A stretch of 64,000 bases of DNA. Origin: Paraphysomonas bandaiensis (Eukaryota > Chrysophyceae). The stretch covers positions 62,001-126,000 of the forward strand of contig CBFFRP010000181.1 of assembly GCA_965644295.1 (NCBI GenBank). The letters are read 5' to 3'. Within the stretch, counting starts at the first letter, position 1. Every line of letters begins with the position of its first letter. Below are positions 37,101 to 49,089 of this stretch, piece by piece. The notes beneath the pieces are model-generated. The model was given only the letters and a program-made list of their open reading frames with translations, had not been told where the DNA came from and did not search any database. The position numbers and the translations under genes were made by a program.

Positions 37101-39007
37101 CGGATTTTCTTCGCGCGATTACTAACTATCGGGACTCAATTTCTGACGAGGAAAAAGTCAAGCTCGATAAAGCATGGGGGTACTTTTAATCTATATGAGT
37201 TTATTGTCTAATTTTTTGCGTTGTTTCAGCTGGAATGCTCGAAGATGTCGTGTAGGCAACGAATTCGCTGCGAAGCGAGCGATACTACAAGCGGAGACCA
37301 TATGTATCGAAAAAATTAGTAAACTTTCATCTGCCAGTGATTTAGAAGCGGTAGTACATCAACATGCTATTTCGTATGAACATTTATGTGGCCTCGATGA
37401 ATTGTTCATAGGGCTTGGAGATAATTCATTTATTTGTTTTTGATCTACTTGGAAGGTGAATGTTTTTGATATAATATATATATTTTAATTTTGTGATGCA
37501 GAGATACTTCTGCTGGGATCATATTCAACAGAATTACAGAAGATAAGTAAGTGGAGGGAATCAACGTTGACGTGATTTTGTGACGCATAACATAGGTTTA
37601 AATACACTTATGTTGTCACATTCTATTCCAAATTTCTGGCTTGGGTCGCAGTTATTTTCTTGAATTTTTTCTTTCTCTTTTTTATATTTCTGAGGGCATC
37701 CAGCAGAGAATTTGCCTGGCAGGTTGGGTTCGTAGTGGCGTGCATTATACAGCTGGTTATTGAACTTATACTCTATGGTAAGGAAAATCAGTGCAATGTG
37801 ATACATGCCTTAATACTGCATTGTTTAGAAACAACTGAAATGGTGTACATATATTTTTTGATTCCGAGACTAGTGGCTGCTGATGTAGCAGAGTCACTGG
37901 AAGCACTCAAGCAAGCAGTTGACAAGGCCTATTCGAATGATTCAAGGAAAAATGAATCCTCATTTAATAGTGCAGCATTTTTTTTTGCATCTCATCAATT
38001 GGCTACTTTTTTTCCGAACTCGTTCGAAGCTTCAATTGTACAGAGCTTTAGTTCCACCTTACCTCCACCTGGAATGCTGTTAAAACCCAAACGCAGATTA
38101 CGTGACCGGCATCGTAATCGATTTGAAAGCGTAGTAAAGATTCTGCGACGATTTGGCGTCACGGCCATGCTAGTAGCTGCTCTCAAATTTATTGGTAGTT
38201 TGCCAATACGGTAAATTATTCTATGATACAGATTGCTTGTCTAAAACTGGACATATGCTTAGGTATCAACAAATACTGCTTCATATAGTGCAGCCTGTGA
38301 TAATTGGATTGATATACTTAGCTGGTTTGATGCTTTGGAGGAATCCATTTCTCTTTGTGATACCAGGAGTTTTATTTATGCTGACAACGGTGTGGCTTTA
38401 TTTATGTAGTGGGAAGATGCCACCAGTTGAAGAGAAATTAATATCGCGAAACCTGACACCTCACAACACGGTAACCCCTGTGGTGTCATGCACAGGTATA
38501 AGTGAAGAGAGGATCGATGTTGTAACAGAAGAAGGTGATTTGCGACGAGTCTACCCTCGAGACGAAACTGATGGTATGAACAAACTAGAAAAAAAATTAG
38601 GAATAGAAGAAATTCGAAACCCTAGGTGTACCTATGCTCACCCATATGAAGGTAAGCTTCGACAGGGTTTATTTATTTCCAACATTAGTAGTGGTGAGAA
38701 CGATGATTCTTCAGGAAGTAAAGCAGTTAGCAGTTTTGAAGCCTGTTATGATATGAACGGAAGCGTTGAGACCAACAACACGAATGACCAAAGCAGTGAT
38801 GCGTGCAATAGTTCTACTATTAGCGAGTGCTATGATAAATATGGAAAGCGACGATCAAATCGAGACGTATATGATGTTCTTATATCAGACTGCAGCAGTG
38901 ATGAATCCAAGGAATCACTAATTTCGGAGGAGTGTGCAAGCAGCTACTCTTCATCATCGTCGGTTTACAGTGATGGTTTTTACAGTTCAGAAAGTGATAC
39001 GGCATGA
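28142..39007 (+). CDS. giant polycystin-like receptor: kelch-NHL-kelch-PSG stalk-REJ-EGF-multi-TM
   Basis: Fourteen exons: 28142..29081, 29189..29236, 29283..30263, 30305..30364, 30408..35757, 35808..36176, 36220..36254, 36304..36464, 36514..36590, 36637..37179, 37230..about 37373, 37502..37546, 37596..38194 and 38232..39007. All junctions keep phase (about 3375 residues); only the end of exon 11 is uncertain (37373 or 37403). In order: a possible short signal peptide; six kelch blades (HSSVVYDNKMWVIGG type); six NHL repeats (TLAGSG...) at about 330-655; six more kelch blades to about 955; a PSGxPS stalk to about 1270; a REJ/PKD-like region (two REJ-like blocks) to about 1915; Cys-rich EGF-like modules to about 2070; a GAIN/GPS-like segment ending CSCTM near 2400; then some nine or more membrane spans and an acidic Ser-rich tail. 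REJ plus GPS plus multi-pass is the polycystin-1 layout. A mechanosensory, adhesion or signalling role at the cell surface is inference. Confidence 0.75.
31260..32190 (+). repeat. PSG-rich coding minisatellite with ~96-bp higher-order unit
   Basis: It encodes a stalk built of four-residue PSGx/PSxx units. Between about 31340 and 31810 these form roughly five copies of a 31-36-residue super-unit (PSGHPSGGPSTLPSG...RQPSG). The DNA copies are highly similar, indicating recent unequal exchange. The 3' part is more diverged. Confidence 0.9.
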
Positions 39008-40088
39008 TAATGACATGCCTCTTGTCTTTTTAGATTACATGATAGTTTAAAACTAAAGCTGATTCTAGAGTTTTTTTACGTTTTATTGAAAGCAATATCA
39101 TATTATGTTTTTTTGTCAATATGCACGTCTTATATGTGTGGAAGTGTAAACAGAGAAACGGCAACTTTAAAATGCAATTTTCATGTGTAATATGTAACGT
39201 ACCTAAAACTGTGGAATTGATTTCAACTCTCAACCTCACTGCCTTGAATGGTTCTAGTTTCTGCTGACAGATGAACTACTACGAGAACTTTCTAATAATC
39301 TTATCTTACTACACACGTAGAGATTGTTTTCATTTGCGCAAGTTTGACGTTACTGTAGCCGGACATGCGGACTCATGATAAGTATACTTAATAAAAGTGA
39401 GTCGTACAAGACAAAAATAGAGGGTTTTCAAACTACCATTGAGCTCTGTTTCCACAAGGTAGCACACGGTTCACATTTAATTGCTGTAGCACACTCAGAC
39501 AAATCTTATTATGAATTACGTGGCCAATACGACGCAATCCCCTTCTTGGGTTAATAAAACAATGGCAAGGTCGTGAAATATGCAGTTATAATATGGATTG
39601 AATATTGAATACAGCTGATGTGACAATTACTGTGATCTATGGTTATTAATATAACACTGTAATAGACATGGAACATTTTGGGAATCTTTGCGTGCCAAAT
39701 CTTGTCATTCATTAGATAGGCCGCCTATATTCCTCCACATTCCACATCCCTGACATAAGCTTAATCTCTGAAAATAAGACACTTACAACCATAATTGCAC
39801 CGCCAAGCTCTACTAACTTTTTTACAAGATCAGATTCATGCCATGCAAGTATGAATACTTTGATTACATGCAACCAGCTCTAAAAAGGCCTTTTCAATTC
39901 TCTAAAACCTTTTTATGATATTTATAGTTTGCTAACAGCCAATGGAACAGCTGAGGAAGATATGTTAAAGATTCGTCAATAGCTTATCAATAAAGAATAT
40001 GATTATCATCAATAGTCTTATCGCTCATCGTCCCATGTGCACTAATGACTGGTGATAGTGGATAGGAAAAGTAGAAATCCTAGAAGAA
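39008..40088. other. gene-free spacer
   Basis: No gene, RNA or terminal repeat recognised; likely the 3' untranslated region of the giant gene at the left end. Confidence 0.4.
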
Positions 40089-40985
40089 TTGAGAAATCCG
40101 GAACTACCCCAATGGACCACCACTGTACTCCAGCGACTCTCCAGCAGGGCCTGGAACCCTTCCGTGCCACAGGTGGAGAGATTCTGGACGGGTACCATCA
40201 CAACTACACAGCTTGAAATGGTTTTTGGAGATCACATCCATGAGTCACTGACATCCCAAGGACTGCGCAGCATCGAATCAGCGATCATCAAATTACTTCT
40301 ACCGCTTTTCGCTGCAGCAAAGCTAATGATCCAAGATCGAAGTAGAAGATACGTTACCCTACAGAAAGGTCCCCCAAGGCTACTACCGCGGCCGCGTCCA
40401 AAACACAGACAGAAACGGAAACGCCCAAGGGTGCTAAGATTACTAGGAATCCACAGACGAACCGAGACTGGAACACCACTCACCGCATCTATGAACCCTA
40501 CCAACCATACACAAAGGACCATAGCACCGGACCGTATGACACCAACAGGCCCTAGACAACGGCGACGACGTCTCCGGCAACTCCACCTATGCCCAACGCC
40601 CAGACGGTGCATGGTGACACCGCCACATTCCACCACATTATCAACCTCTCAGTACACACATCTAGTGCTCGGTACACTCAGGACCTTAATACAGAACCCT
40701 GTACCTCAGAGCCAGGCGGAACCTTATCCCAAGGGGAGACCCCCGGATAACACGCGCCAGTGAGTCCTCAGAGACACGAGCAGGGCGAACTCACACACAA
40801 CATCAAGAACGGAAGTGGTCGCACCTTGGTGCTTGCGGCGACGCACAAGCAGCTTCTGTAGCGCTAAATAGTAGGATAATAGAATTTGTGCTGATTAGTT
40901 ATGAGTAGAGGTCTAACTAGTAGATCTAGCATTCAACTAGCCACTGTATCGGAACGAGTTTTTAACGCCTATTGCTAAATAAAAA
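40089..40985 (+). pseudogene. decayed mobile element: broken ORF plus shared 3' repeat
   Basis: From 40089 a frame opens with PQWTTTVLQRLSSRAWNPSV and continues through a helical-looking stretch to about 40350. Protein-like sequence then jumps frame: YRKVPQGYYRGRVQNTDRNG and, in another frame, NRDWNTTHRIYEPYQPY. This is the pattern of a frameshifted gag-like or capsid-like ORF. The plus strand is unusually C/A-rich. The 3' part (40823-40983) matches the repeat at 22635-22765. I cannot name the element class. Confidence 0.4.
40823..40983 (+). repeat. dispersed repeat copy (shared with 22635-22765)
   Basis: Blocks ACCTTGGTGCTTGCGGCGAC...GTAGCGCTAAAT and TAACGCCTATTGCTAAATAA occur in the same order as at 22635-22765. 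The end block, continuing to 41000 (AGACCTTCAATATAGG), also matches 1813-1848 on the minus strand. Confidence 0.75.
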
Positions 40986-41764
40986 GACCTTCAATATAGG
41001 AAAAGTAGTGCTAACGCCTGACTACAACACTCGACACTAACTGTAATTTTATTACTATCTAAATCCTAAAACTCTGCTATATTTCTAAAAATATATATCC
41101 TTGTCCCTATTTTCCCATATATATCTAATTCTAGAAGCGTTTTCTCAACCACAAATAGCCATATACCATATACAAGTCTCTTAACATCTTAACATCGTAC
41201 TACGACCTACTCCCATACCGTCCAACAGAAAACCTACGTATACCACCATAATACTGTACGAGATACCATAAACGCCCGTTACGTGCGTATGCATGGATAG
41301 TCCCGGCTCAATCCAACCTAATGTCTGGCCTTAATACTCATATCATTTTATGTGACCATGACTATTACCAACATCTCATATCATACTATTACCTGCACTA
41401 CTTCATCCTTGTACCATATAATAGCTTCATAAGTCAACCATTTTTGTTACATATCTCTATACGCAGCAGCATCTTCCTCCAAATATTATTCAATGGCAGT
41501 TCCCACTTCTACAAGAACAGATTCAAAAATCGGTAATTAATTCGAAGGCTGATGTGCAGTTCAAACCGTAAAAGCACTGTTGAATTACAAAAACATAAAG
41601 TCCATGCCAAGTTTGGAGTTTTGAACTACCTAGCTACCCTCAAATTTTCAGGGGGATATAGTAGTTATGAACACAACCTTCATAAGGAAAAAGAGTTACA
41701 GTAAATATATCACAAGCTAACAAAACAAGAAGTTATCACTATTCCACAACTATCAATACTGCGG
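40984..41764. other. A/C-rich, G-poor spacer
   Basis: The plus strand stays A/C-rich to about 41560, continuing the bias of the broken element, so this may be more of the same element. No intact feature seen. Confidence 0.4.
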
Positions 41765-44700
41765 TCACGTCTTACTGCATTTTAAAGTTTTACTTTTGGG
41801 TTTCCATAACGTTAAGCGCGTCTTGTTCAACACAACCCCCTTATTAGACTCTGCAATCTGTCTCATGATACCACCGGCACTCATCGAGCTCCCACTGCTA
41901 ATAGATGACATACTCTCGAATGCAATATTCCTATCCTCTGCTGATACGCACGAGTCATCGTCAGCCTTCACATCGCTCAAGACACTAGTATCGGTATTTA
42001 CACTTGAACCACTCAAAGCACTAGATGATCTTGAATCTGGGTCAGTGTAGCTGCAGGTACTAACATCTGACACATTAAGTCGAGATTCTTCAGCTTCACT
42101 CACCCCAGAACTCTCATTACTAGAGTGGCTTGTCGTTGACGGGTGTTCATACACTCTATTTCTAACGGATTCATACACCTTCCTTCGAACATGCCTTTTA
42201 GCTCCGGATTTGCTGGATTGCACACTGCTGTAGGAATCACTAGAAGCCGACGCAATAGAAGCATCTGGAGAAAGTGTTGGTGTGGAGGGTTCATAGTCAC
42301 TGGGTGTGGGACCAAACTTAGTGTACTCCATTTTCACGAAAGCGACATTTCGAGTGCTCGTAGATTTATTGAACTTAACAGCCTCCGACTTAGGAACAGT
42401 TGGTGTAAATGTTCCATCAGTGCTATCTTGAAGGGATACAAATGAATCCGAGGTGTGAGTAGAGTCGGAGTAGCTATGGTCCCCGTGTCCACGCGAGGGC
42501 TCTTTGTCCCTCTCATCTGAGCTGTTTACGCTAGAGGTTGCAGCATCATGCAAACCAAGAGAAGCGAACTTCCGTTGTTGCTTCCTTCGAGTGGTTCCAT
42601 GTGCCTGCAGAGGAGCGGGAAGAGGTCTGCTTTGAAAATGTGCATGTAACTTATTCGATACATTCACATCCCCCCACTCTTGACTGTTAAAAGATCGGCC
42701 TTCACTATCCACATCAGATTGGGAGCCAAGAAGCGAATTCTCATCCCAGGCCATAGCCTCCTTAGTTGCATCATTGGGCACTAATGCAGATACCAGAGGT
42801 TTCGGCAAAGCATTCCCACGAACCTTCGTTGCAACATCGTTCCGACGGGAAGTTCGATCGTAACCTCGTGGCTTCGCAGTTGATGCACCGCTTACGTGTC
42901 GCTTTCCTTGGCGCCGGGTAAAGGGTTTCGCATTATCACCACTGAACCAATTCTCATCATCCGAATCACTGGGGGCGCAACTTTTACCTCTCGGTTGGTC
43001 AGACATAGCCGGGGGATGTGGGGAATCATCAAAGTCACGTAAGGACCCATCACTACTGCTGGCGTTGCGAATATATACTTCTGGTTGTTTGAGCTTATGA
43101 AGAGCTTTCCTACTTATTTCAATGTCACCCCGTACCATTGCAAATAAATGATCATGTTGCATATTCGATTTCGCATAAATATCTTCGTCACTGTAAGAGC
43201 TGTGGTAGTTGGAATCACCGCGGAAATTGTTAAACCGGTCTTTACTTTGATTTCTGTGGCGATATCTGGGACTATCAGCTGTATATCGACGACGAGAAGA
43301 AGCAGGAGCACTATGTCCTCTGTCCCGTTTGCACTTTCCATTGGAATCATGACCGTTTCCACTATTCCTTCTAGCTCTGTATGGATAGGCAAAAGGGTAC
43401 GCATACTCTCTGCCCCAATCCCTGCCAGTGCCCGACCCATATCCATGAACTGCGCTGGGGGGATACCCATACAAGCCACTTTCATTGAAAGTCGATAAAG
43501 TATCTCTCCCGTCGTTCCAATACGTCTTCCCGTAACGCCGTGAAAACTTTGAGTCCACCCCGTAGCCTGGACAGTGATCTCGATAAGTTTGAACAACAGG
43601 GCTCGCGACGCTTTTATTTCCCGTATTAGCACCAGAATGCATGAGTTCCTGTAGAGCTCGAACCATAACGTGCGCCACAGCAGACACTGCGCCGTCTACG
43701 TCTCTGCTACTCGAATCAACTTCACCACGATGGCCGCCCCGCACCAAATACTGTTGTCGTCCTTGTGAAGACTGAGTCTGTTCGTTGTTTGAGGACACTT
43801 GAGGGCTTCCAGCAATAGTACCTCGTGCAGAGAGCATTGCATCCACCGTTACGCGACTAGCTATTCGCTTCCCTTCCGGTTCATAGCCGCTATTGCGAAC
43901 CTCTCTGTATCCGTCGTACAGTACCCTTTGTGCATCTTTATCAGCTGTACATACACTACTTCCATCCATGAGATTCGTTCCAGTCGGTGGCAGAAGGGAT
44001 GGCTTTGCTTCCGATGAGCGGTCGCTCGGCTGAATATATTTCGTTGTCTCCTTAGAACACGATTCCTCTGGTGGCACAGAATCTATTTTGCTCGCTTCCT
44101 TAATATCTTCTTCGTTTTCAGTGGCAACTACGCCAGGGCTTTTAAAGGGGTCATCGCCATGACTTCCTGTGCCTTCGTTGCCTCTATTAAGAGCCGCAGA
44201 GCGCGCATGAGTCACACCAAACTTCCACCCTTCCCCCAACAACCTCCCAAATGATGATTTGTATGCAACATCAGCAACGCATGGTGGTAGTGAGAGAACT
44301 TCCTTGAGCTTAACTTGCGCCCATTTGCTCTCTTTCGGAGCTGGACTAGAAGAGTTCGTATCGTCGGCCGCTTCATTCGCGGCGCTATGTTGACTGATGT
44401 CATCAAATTTGTCGTCATCTGAAACAATAGTCATCATGTCACAAAGGAGCGAGATACCACATAATAATACACCATAAACAGAAACATCTACATACAAACT
44501 ATTGCGTACCATATTCGGGGTCCGAGGCCCTAGATTCTTCATACGACTCATCATACTCCTCATCTTTGGGCTGAGGTGGTGGCAAATACGGACCTTGATT
44601 GCTGAGCAGCTTCATGATAAGATCATTGTGTCCCTATGAAGATCCGTTAACAACACACACACTTCAAGCGTTAATTGGCCATAAAACAACACCCGCTATT

Positions 44701-47017
44701 GTATAATTACTGCGTCTAAATTATACTACCACATTCCCAACTACAGTGGCATACCCCTAGATCATGCTGGGGTATATACACATCGGTCTATAGAGCAGTG
44801 ACCATGTGTTTCACCTGCATTGTCTTTTGCTGTGTTGTGACTAACATTTCCAGTAGCCTCATCATTTCCTTTGAAGCAAAATAAGGGTCCTCTACTTTTT
44901 TTTCTTCGTTCGCCACCTCCTTCTCGTCTTCTGGCGGGCTTTCTGTGTGTTCCGCCTCCTCTCCTACTTCTGGTGGTTGAGGCTTGTGGATTCGAACTCG
45001 CGAAATGAACGGAGGGATAACGCGGCCTATATCATCTCCAGTAGATTCCACAACCCGTCCTTGCATATCATGATAGCACCGTTTGTCCAAATATCCAGCA
45101 GGGCCGAAAGCTGTATCTGGAAGGCTCGGCGCGCCGGCAGCGTGCAAAGAAATGGGTACAACAGGGGCATCTGCAATCGTATCCTGAACTACATTTCTAC
45201 GAATCGGCTGGGAAATTGTCGAGTTTTCCTTACGAATAAAGATAAAATCTTCCTGTCCACTAATACTGTTCGTGAGGCCCAAGACAGCATCACCACCAGT
45301 GTATGTATTCGAGTGAGCGTTGGTGGGACAAGTCGAATCTGATAGTTTCTTCATTGCACGCCACTTTGAACCAGAGTCATTTACAACCAGTATACACTCG
45401 TCAGGTGCTTCGCAACTTTCACCTGAGTCTCCACTATGCCTTCCTTCCTTCACCTCTTCCTTCGTTTGAACTTTCTCGTTAATCTGTTCCTCACTGATGG
45501 ATTTCTCTTCATACTGATTCTGAGTGGCCGCATGTACCAGACTGGTCTGCCCATCATTATCAGATGACACAGAGAGAGGAGTTGTATGATCCCTCCCAGG
45601 GACTTGTGTGCCTGAACGAGCAGTTATCACACGATAACCTCCACTGGGCTCATACTCCACAACTTCTTCCACCACGCCGTGCTGATAACCTCGAGGTGAC
45701 ACAGGCTGAGAGGACTTCAGTTTCCAGGCCTACTTTCAAATATCATCAGGTTTATATAGACTTATAAGTTTGTATTGCATGGCTTATATACTCAGCAGTG
45801 TAATATAACTCAAAAACTCAGAGAGTACTACAAACAGAAATCGAATATATCTGAACCCACCTGTTCTCTCAAGGACCGACGCAACTCATGCCCTTGGCCT
45901 TGCAGAGAGCGCTCGATGCGATTGAGTTGCTGACGTTGATCATTCAAACTCTTGTTGTACCTAGCCATGTATGAGGTGTAAATGAATGTACCATGTGTTA
46001 TATTTTTATACCTTTCTTCGTCCTCACGTACCCTATCCTGAAGTACTTTTAGTTCTGGATTAGGTGTTACTGTCTTTGGTTTCTTTTTTACAACCCTATC
46101 GATTGCAGAACAATTAAATACACAGAAGCGACGCGGAACAAAAGCACAATAATGCCAGATGCCATACAACAATTCAAGCTCTCTACATCATATCGCTCAC
46201 TTTTTACTTTTCTGCTTGAGAGGCCTGGAAGTGCCACTATTGAATGGTTTAGTTTTCAGGAAGGCAATCTCCTGTGGCACAGCGCCTGCGACCATCCGAG
46301 CTGAAGGAGAGCCGCGTCTCCTGCCAGAATGTGCACTGCCAGGCAGTTTCGCGTTCACCATATTACTCGGGGATTTAGTGTGATCAGGTGAGGTGGAGCC
46401 TGTCGGTGGTTGCGGGGTACTCCGATATGTTGGTATGGGAATGAAATCGTCATCAGTCACACTTGGTACAACCGCAACGGGAGGATTAGAGTGCTCATTT
46501 GATCGAGATGCAGTCGATTTAGATTTACTGGAAGAAGGCTCGTGAGGTGTGTTTCGCTGTGTATAAACTGGTTTACGAGTCATTGAAGTGTTCTCTTTAT
46601 TGGATTTTCTGCGACCCCTCTTTGCAGCCAACACGGCATCACGAGTAATTACATCAATAATAGCCCTCTCATACGCCATTCCTGTTAAATCGTTGCGAAC
46701 TTGTGATAATTGACGATCCTGTATCGCTAATTCATCATGATCCTTTTTACTTAACAGCGCTGCATTAGCTGTTAAGTTCTTGCGATGAGTGGAAGCCATG
46801 TTTAACACATCCACCGGCACCTATCCGTCTCATATATTACCATATCAATATACATCTGTATGATATTCATACCTGTGTAGATATGGCTTCAAGATGTTCA
46901 TATCCTTGTATTAAATTACGCATTCTTTCCTATAATAAAATTATATTATAATAACATACACAAATAAATTATAAGTACCTCTAAATCACCCGCTAACTCA
47001 TTCGTTGCCTGTAACAT
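41765..47017 (-). CDS. large unknown coiled-coil/low-complexity protein (~1530 aa)
   Basis: Eight phase-consistent exons: 47017..46979, 46929..46873, 46820..46201, 46095..46012, 45960..45861, 45729..44815, 44633..44510 and 44418..41765. I do not recognise a family. The N-terminus is helical (LEERMRNLIQGYEHLEAIST; NDLTGMAYERAIIDVI) and is followed by a Ser/Pro/Lys-rich linker. Exons 4-5 encode a clear coiled coil (EDEERYNKSLNDQRQQLNRI...LRRSLREQ). Exon 6 ends in another helix (SKEMMRLLEMLVTTQQK). The 2.65-kb last exon is Ser/Asp-rich, with an Arg/Tyr/Ser-rich middle (HRNQSKDRFNNF) and many Ser-Asp clusters. It may be a scaffold or cytoskeletal protein controlled by phosphorylation; this is inference. 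The 51-nt intron 46011..45961 is a multiple of three without an in-frame stop, so retention would add 17 residues. Divergent from the MAP kinase gene. Confidence 0.65.
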
Positions 47018-47613
47018 GATTAATGGCTAGCGTTAAGGCGAGATGTATCCGCCAATTAAGTGAATATCAGCTACAATGTGTATATTCTTATCTGATATGT
47101 GTGTATATATATGAGACGTAAACACAAATTTTGAATTCTAATAAGCAACAATCTAGACTGCTGCTCCTGCTTACATTACATACATGTTGCTGAAGTACGT
47201 TTGTACGTTTGTAGTGTATGCAATATTCAGACTTTTGGAATATTCAGACGGCAAAATGGCAAAATACATCAGTTTACACTGAAAGAAATCCAAATATTAA
47301 ACACAAATTAGGTGTTTTTCACCAAATTTTTGAAATTTTGGACTATGGGCAGTGCATAAGGTATGAAAAAACAAAGATTTTATAATATGAAATACACGTA
47401 CTTTTGGATAGCTTCTGTCAGTTTCGTCTCATAGTGAGTGTATGAGATGGTGCCTATATGTGTATGGAGGTCTTGTTGATAGATTTAGAAGCATACTATA
47501 ATTAGTTTAATATACAGCCTGTTGCCAATAGGTGCTTAGCAGGATTGTTGTGTATAGCACTTGTGTGTAAAGGTCTCATTATTTAACATAATTAAAAGAA
47601 TAGATTATAGATC
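47018..47613. promoter_or_regulatory. shared divergent spacer upstream of kinase and large unknown gene
   Basis: 596 bp between outward-facing starts. A direct repeat GTACGTTTGTACGTTTGTA lies near 47197-47215. Promoter role inferred. Confidence 0.3.
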
Positions 47614-49089
47614 ATGTCAGAAGATATTGAGCGACATGTTGTACGCAAATTTGAGATCTGTCAACGTCTCGGTAAAGGGGTATGCAAATATCTTTCCTAC
47701 AATAAAAGAGATCTAATAATGATAAAAGGCTTATGGAATTGTGTGGAAAGCAGTTGAGAAGAGATCTAGGGGTGTGGTGGCATTGAAAAAGTGCTTTGAT
47801 GCATTTCGCAATGCCACTGATTCACAACGAACATTTAGAGAAATAATGTACTTACAGGTATTGTCCATTTTTTGGTAGGGTCAAGCGGTTTGATATCTAT
47901 TTTAGTGTCTGACGGGGCATGAGAATATCATTCGTCTGCAGCATGTCATCAAAGCTGAGAATGACAGAGATATATATTTAACATTTGACCACATGGAAAC
48001 TGGTGTGATATTTGATATGTTATTCTTCGCAGTATTTCATTATGCCAATATGTAGATTTGCACGCAGTTATTCGAGCGGGAATATTACAGGACATTCATA
48101 AGAAATATATCATATGGCAACTTCTTAAGGCTTTGAAGTACCTTCACTCAGCCGACCTTCTACACAGAGATGTGAAGCCGTCTAATTTGCTCCTAAACTC
48201 AGACTGTCATGTAAAGATATGTGATTTCGGGCTGTGTCGGTCGATAGCTGAAACGAGTGGACCAGCACCAGTACTTACTGATTACGTGGCAACAAGATGG
48301 TACCGCGCCCCAGGTAATGAAAAGCATTGCTTGTGCACTCTGCGGTTGATGCCATCGATGCATTCAATTATTTCACTAGCTGAAAATATCGTTTACCTTT
48401 AATGGCGACAATTGGTGGATATGTGATAATGCTGTCAACATGCTATTGGAAATGTCCTATCCTGTACTGTTCTCACATTGCATTCTGCAGAAATTCTTCT
48501 GGGATCAACACGATATACGTTCGGTGTGGATATATGGGCAGTGGGCTGTATACTGGGAGAGATGATTAACGGCCGCCCAATGTTTCCTGGAACATCTACA
48601 ATGAATCAGATCGAGAGAATCATTGAGGTTACTGGTGAGTATACAGGCACCGTTAGAACAATATACTGATTTTTCATGACCCCAGGAATGCCACCAAGAA
48701 ATGATATTGATGCGGTTGCTTCCCCTTACGCTTCCACCATGCTTGAATCTCTCCCTCCTCTTAATACTCGCTCTGTCAATGAAGTCATCCCGACTGCAGG
48801 GGCAGAAGCAATAGATTTCATCAAGGAATGTCTTCACTTCAACCCTGACAGTCGACCGTCATCGACTGAGCTGCTCAGACATGTGTATGTGGCAGAGTTT
48901 CACAACGAAGACGAAGAACCCATTTATCCCCATGGACCTCTGCGACTTCCAATTGATGATAACACTAAACTCACCGCCCAGCAGTATCGCGAGCGGTTAT
49001 ATGATGAAATCACTAATCGGCGAAAGGAATCACGTGTGAGGGAGCAACAAAGACAGAAGAATCAACTTGCAGCTGGAGTTCCTGTGTAG
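47614..49089 (+). CDS. ERK7/MAPK15-like protein kinase with TDY loop
   Basis: Exons 47614..47679, 47729..47857, 47906..48002, 48056..48313, 48491..48634 and 48686..49089 are phase-consistent (365 residues). Kinase landmarks are complete: glycine loop [16 protein letters not shown] lysine, catalytic [17 protein letters not shown] magnesium loop and the activation segment [19 protein letters not shown]. Next comes [33 protein letters not shown], wording characteristic of the ERK7/ERK8 (MAPK15) group. The activation motif is TDY rather than the animal TEY. ERK7-type kinases often autoactivate, and many act at basal bodies and cilia; whether this cell has a flagellum is not known from this window. 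The C-terminus is basic and helical. Confidence 0.9.

Noticed and set aside
40232-40636. Minus-strand open frame of 134 codons
   Set aside because: Its Arg/Gly/Val-rich content mirrors the C/A-rich opposite strand; the plus strand shows better protein-like segments.
41560-41580. GTTCAAACC as a tRNA B box
   Set aside because: No matching A box, acceptor stem or clover-leaf could be drawn at the right distance.
44984-44998. GGATTCGAAC as a reverse-strand tRNA B box
   Set aside because: It lies inside a well-supported coding exon, and no tRNA fold is present.
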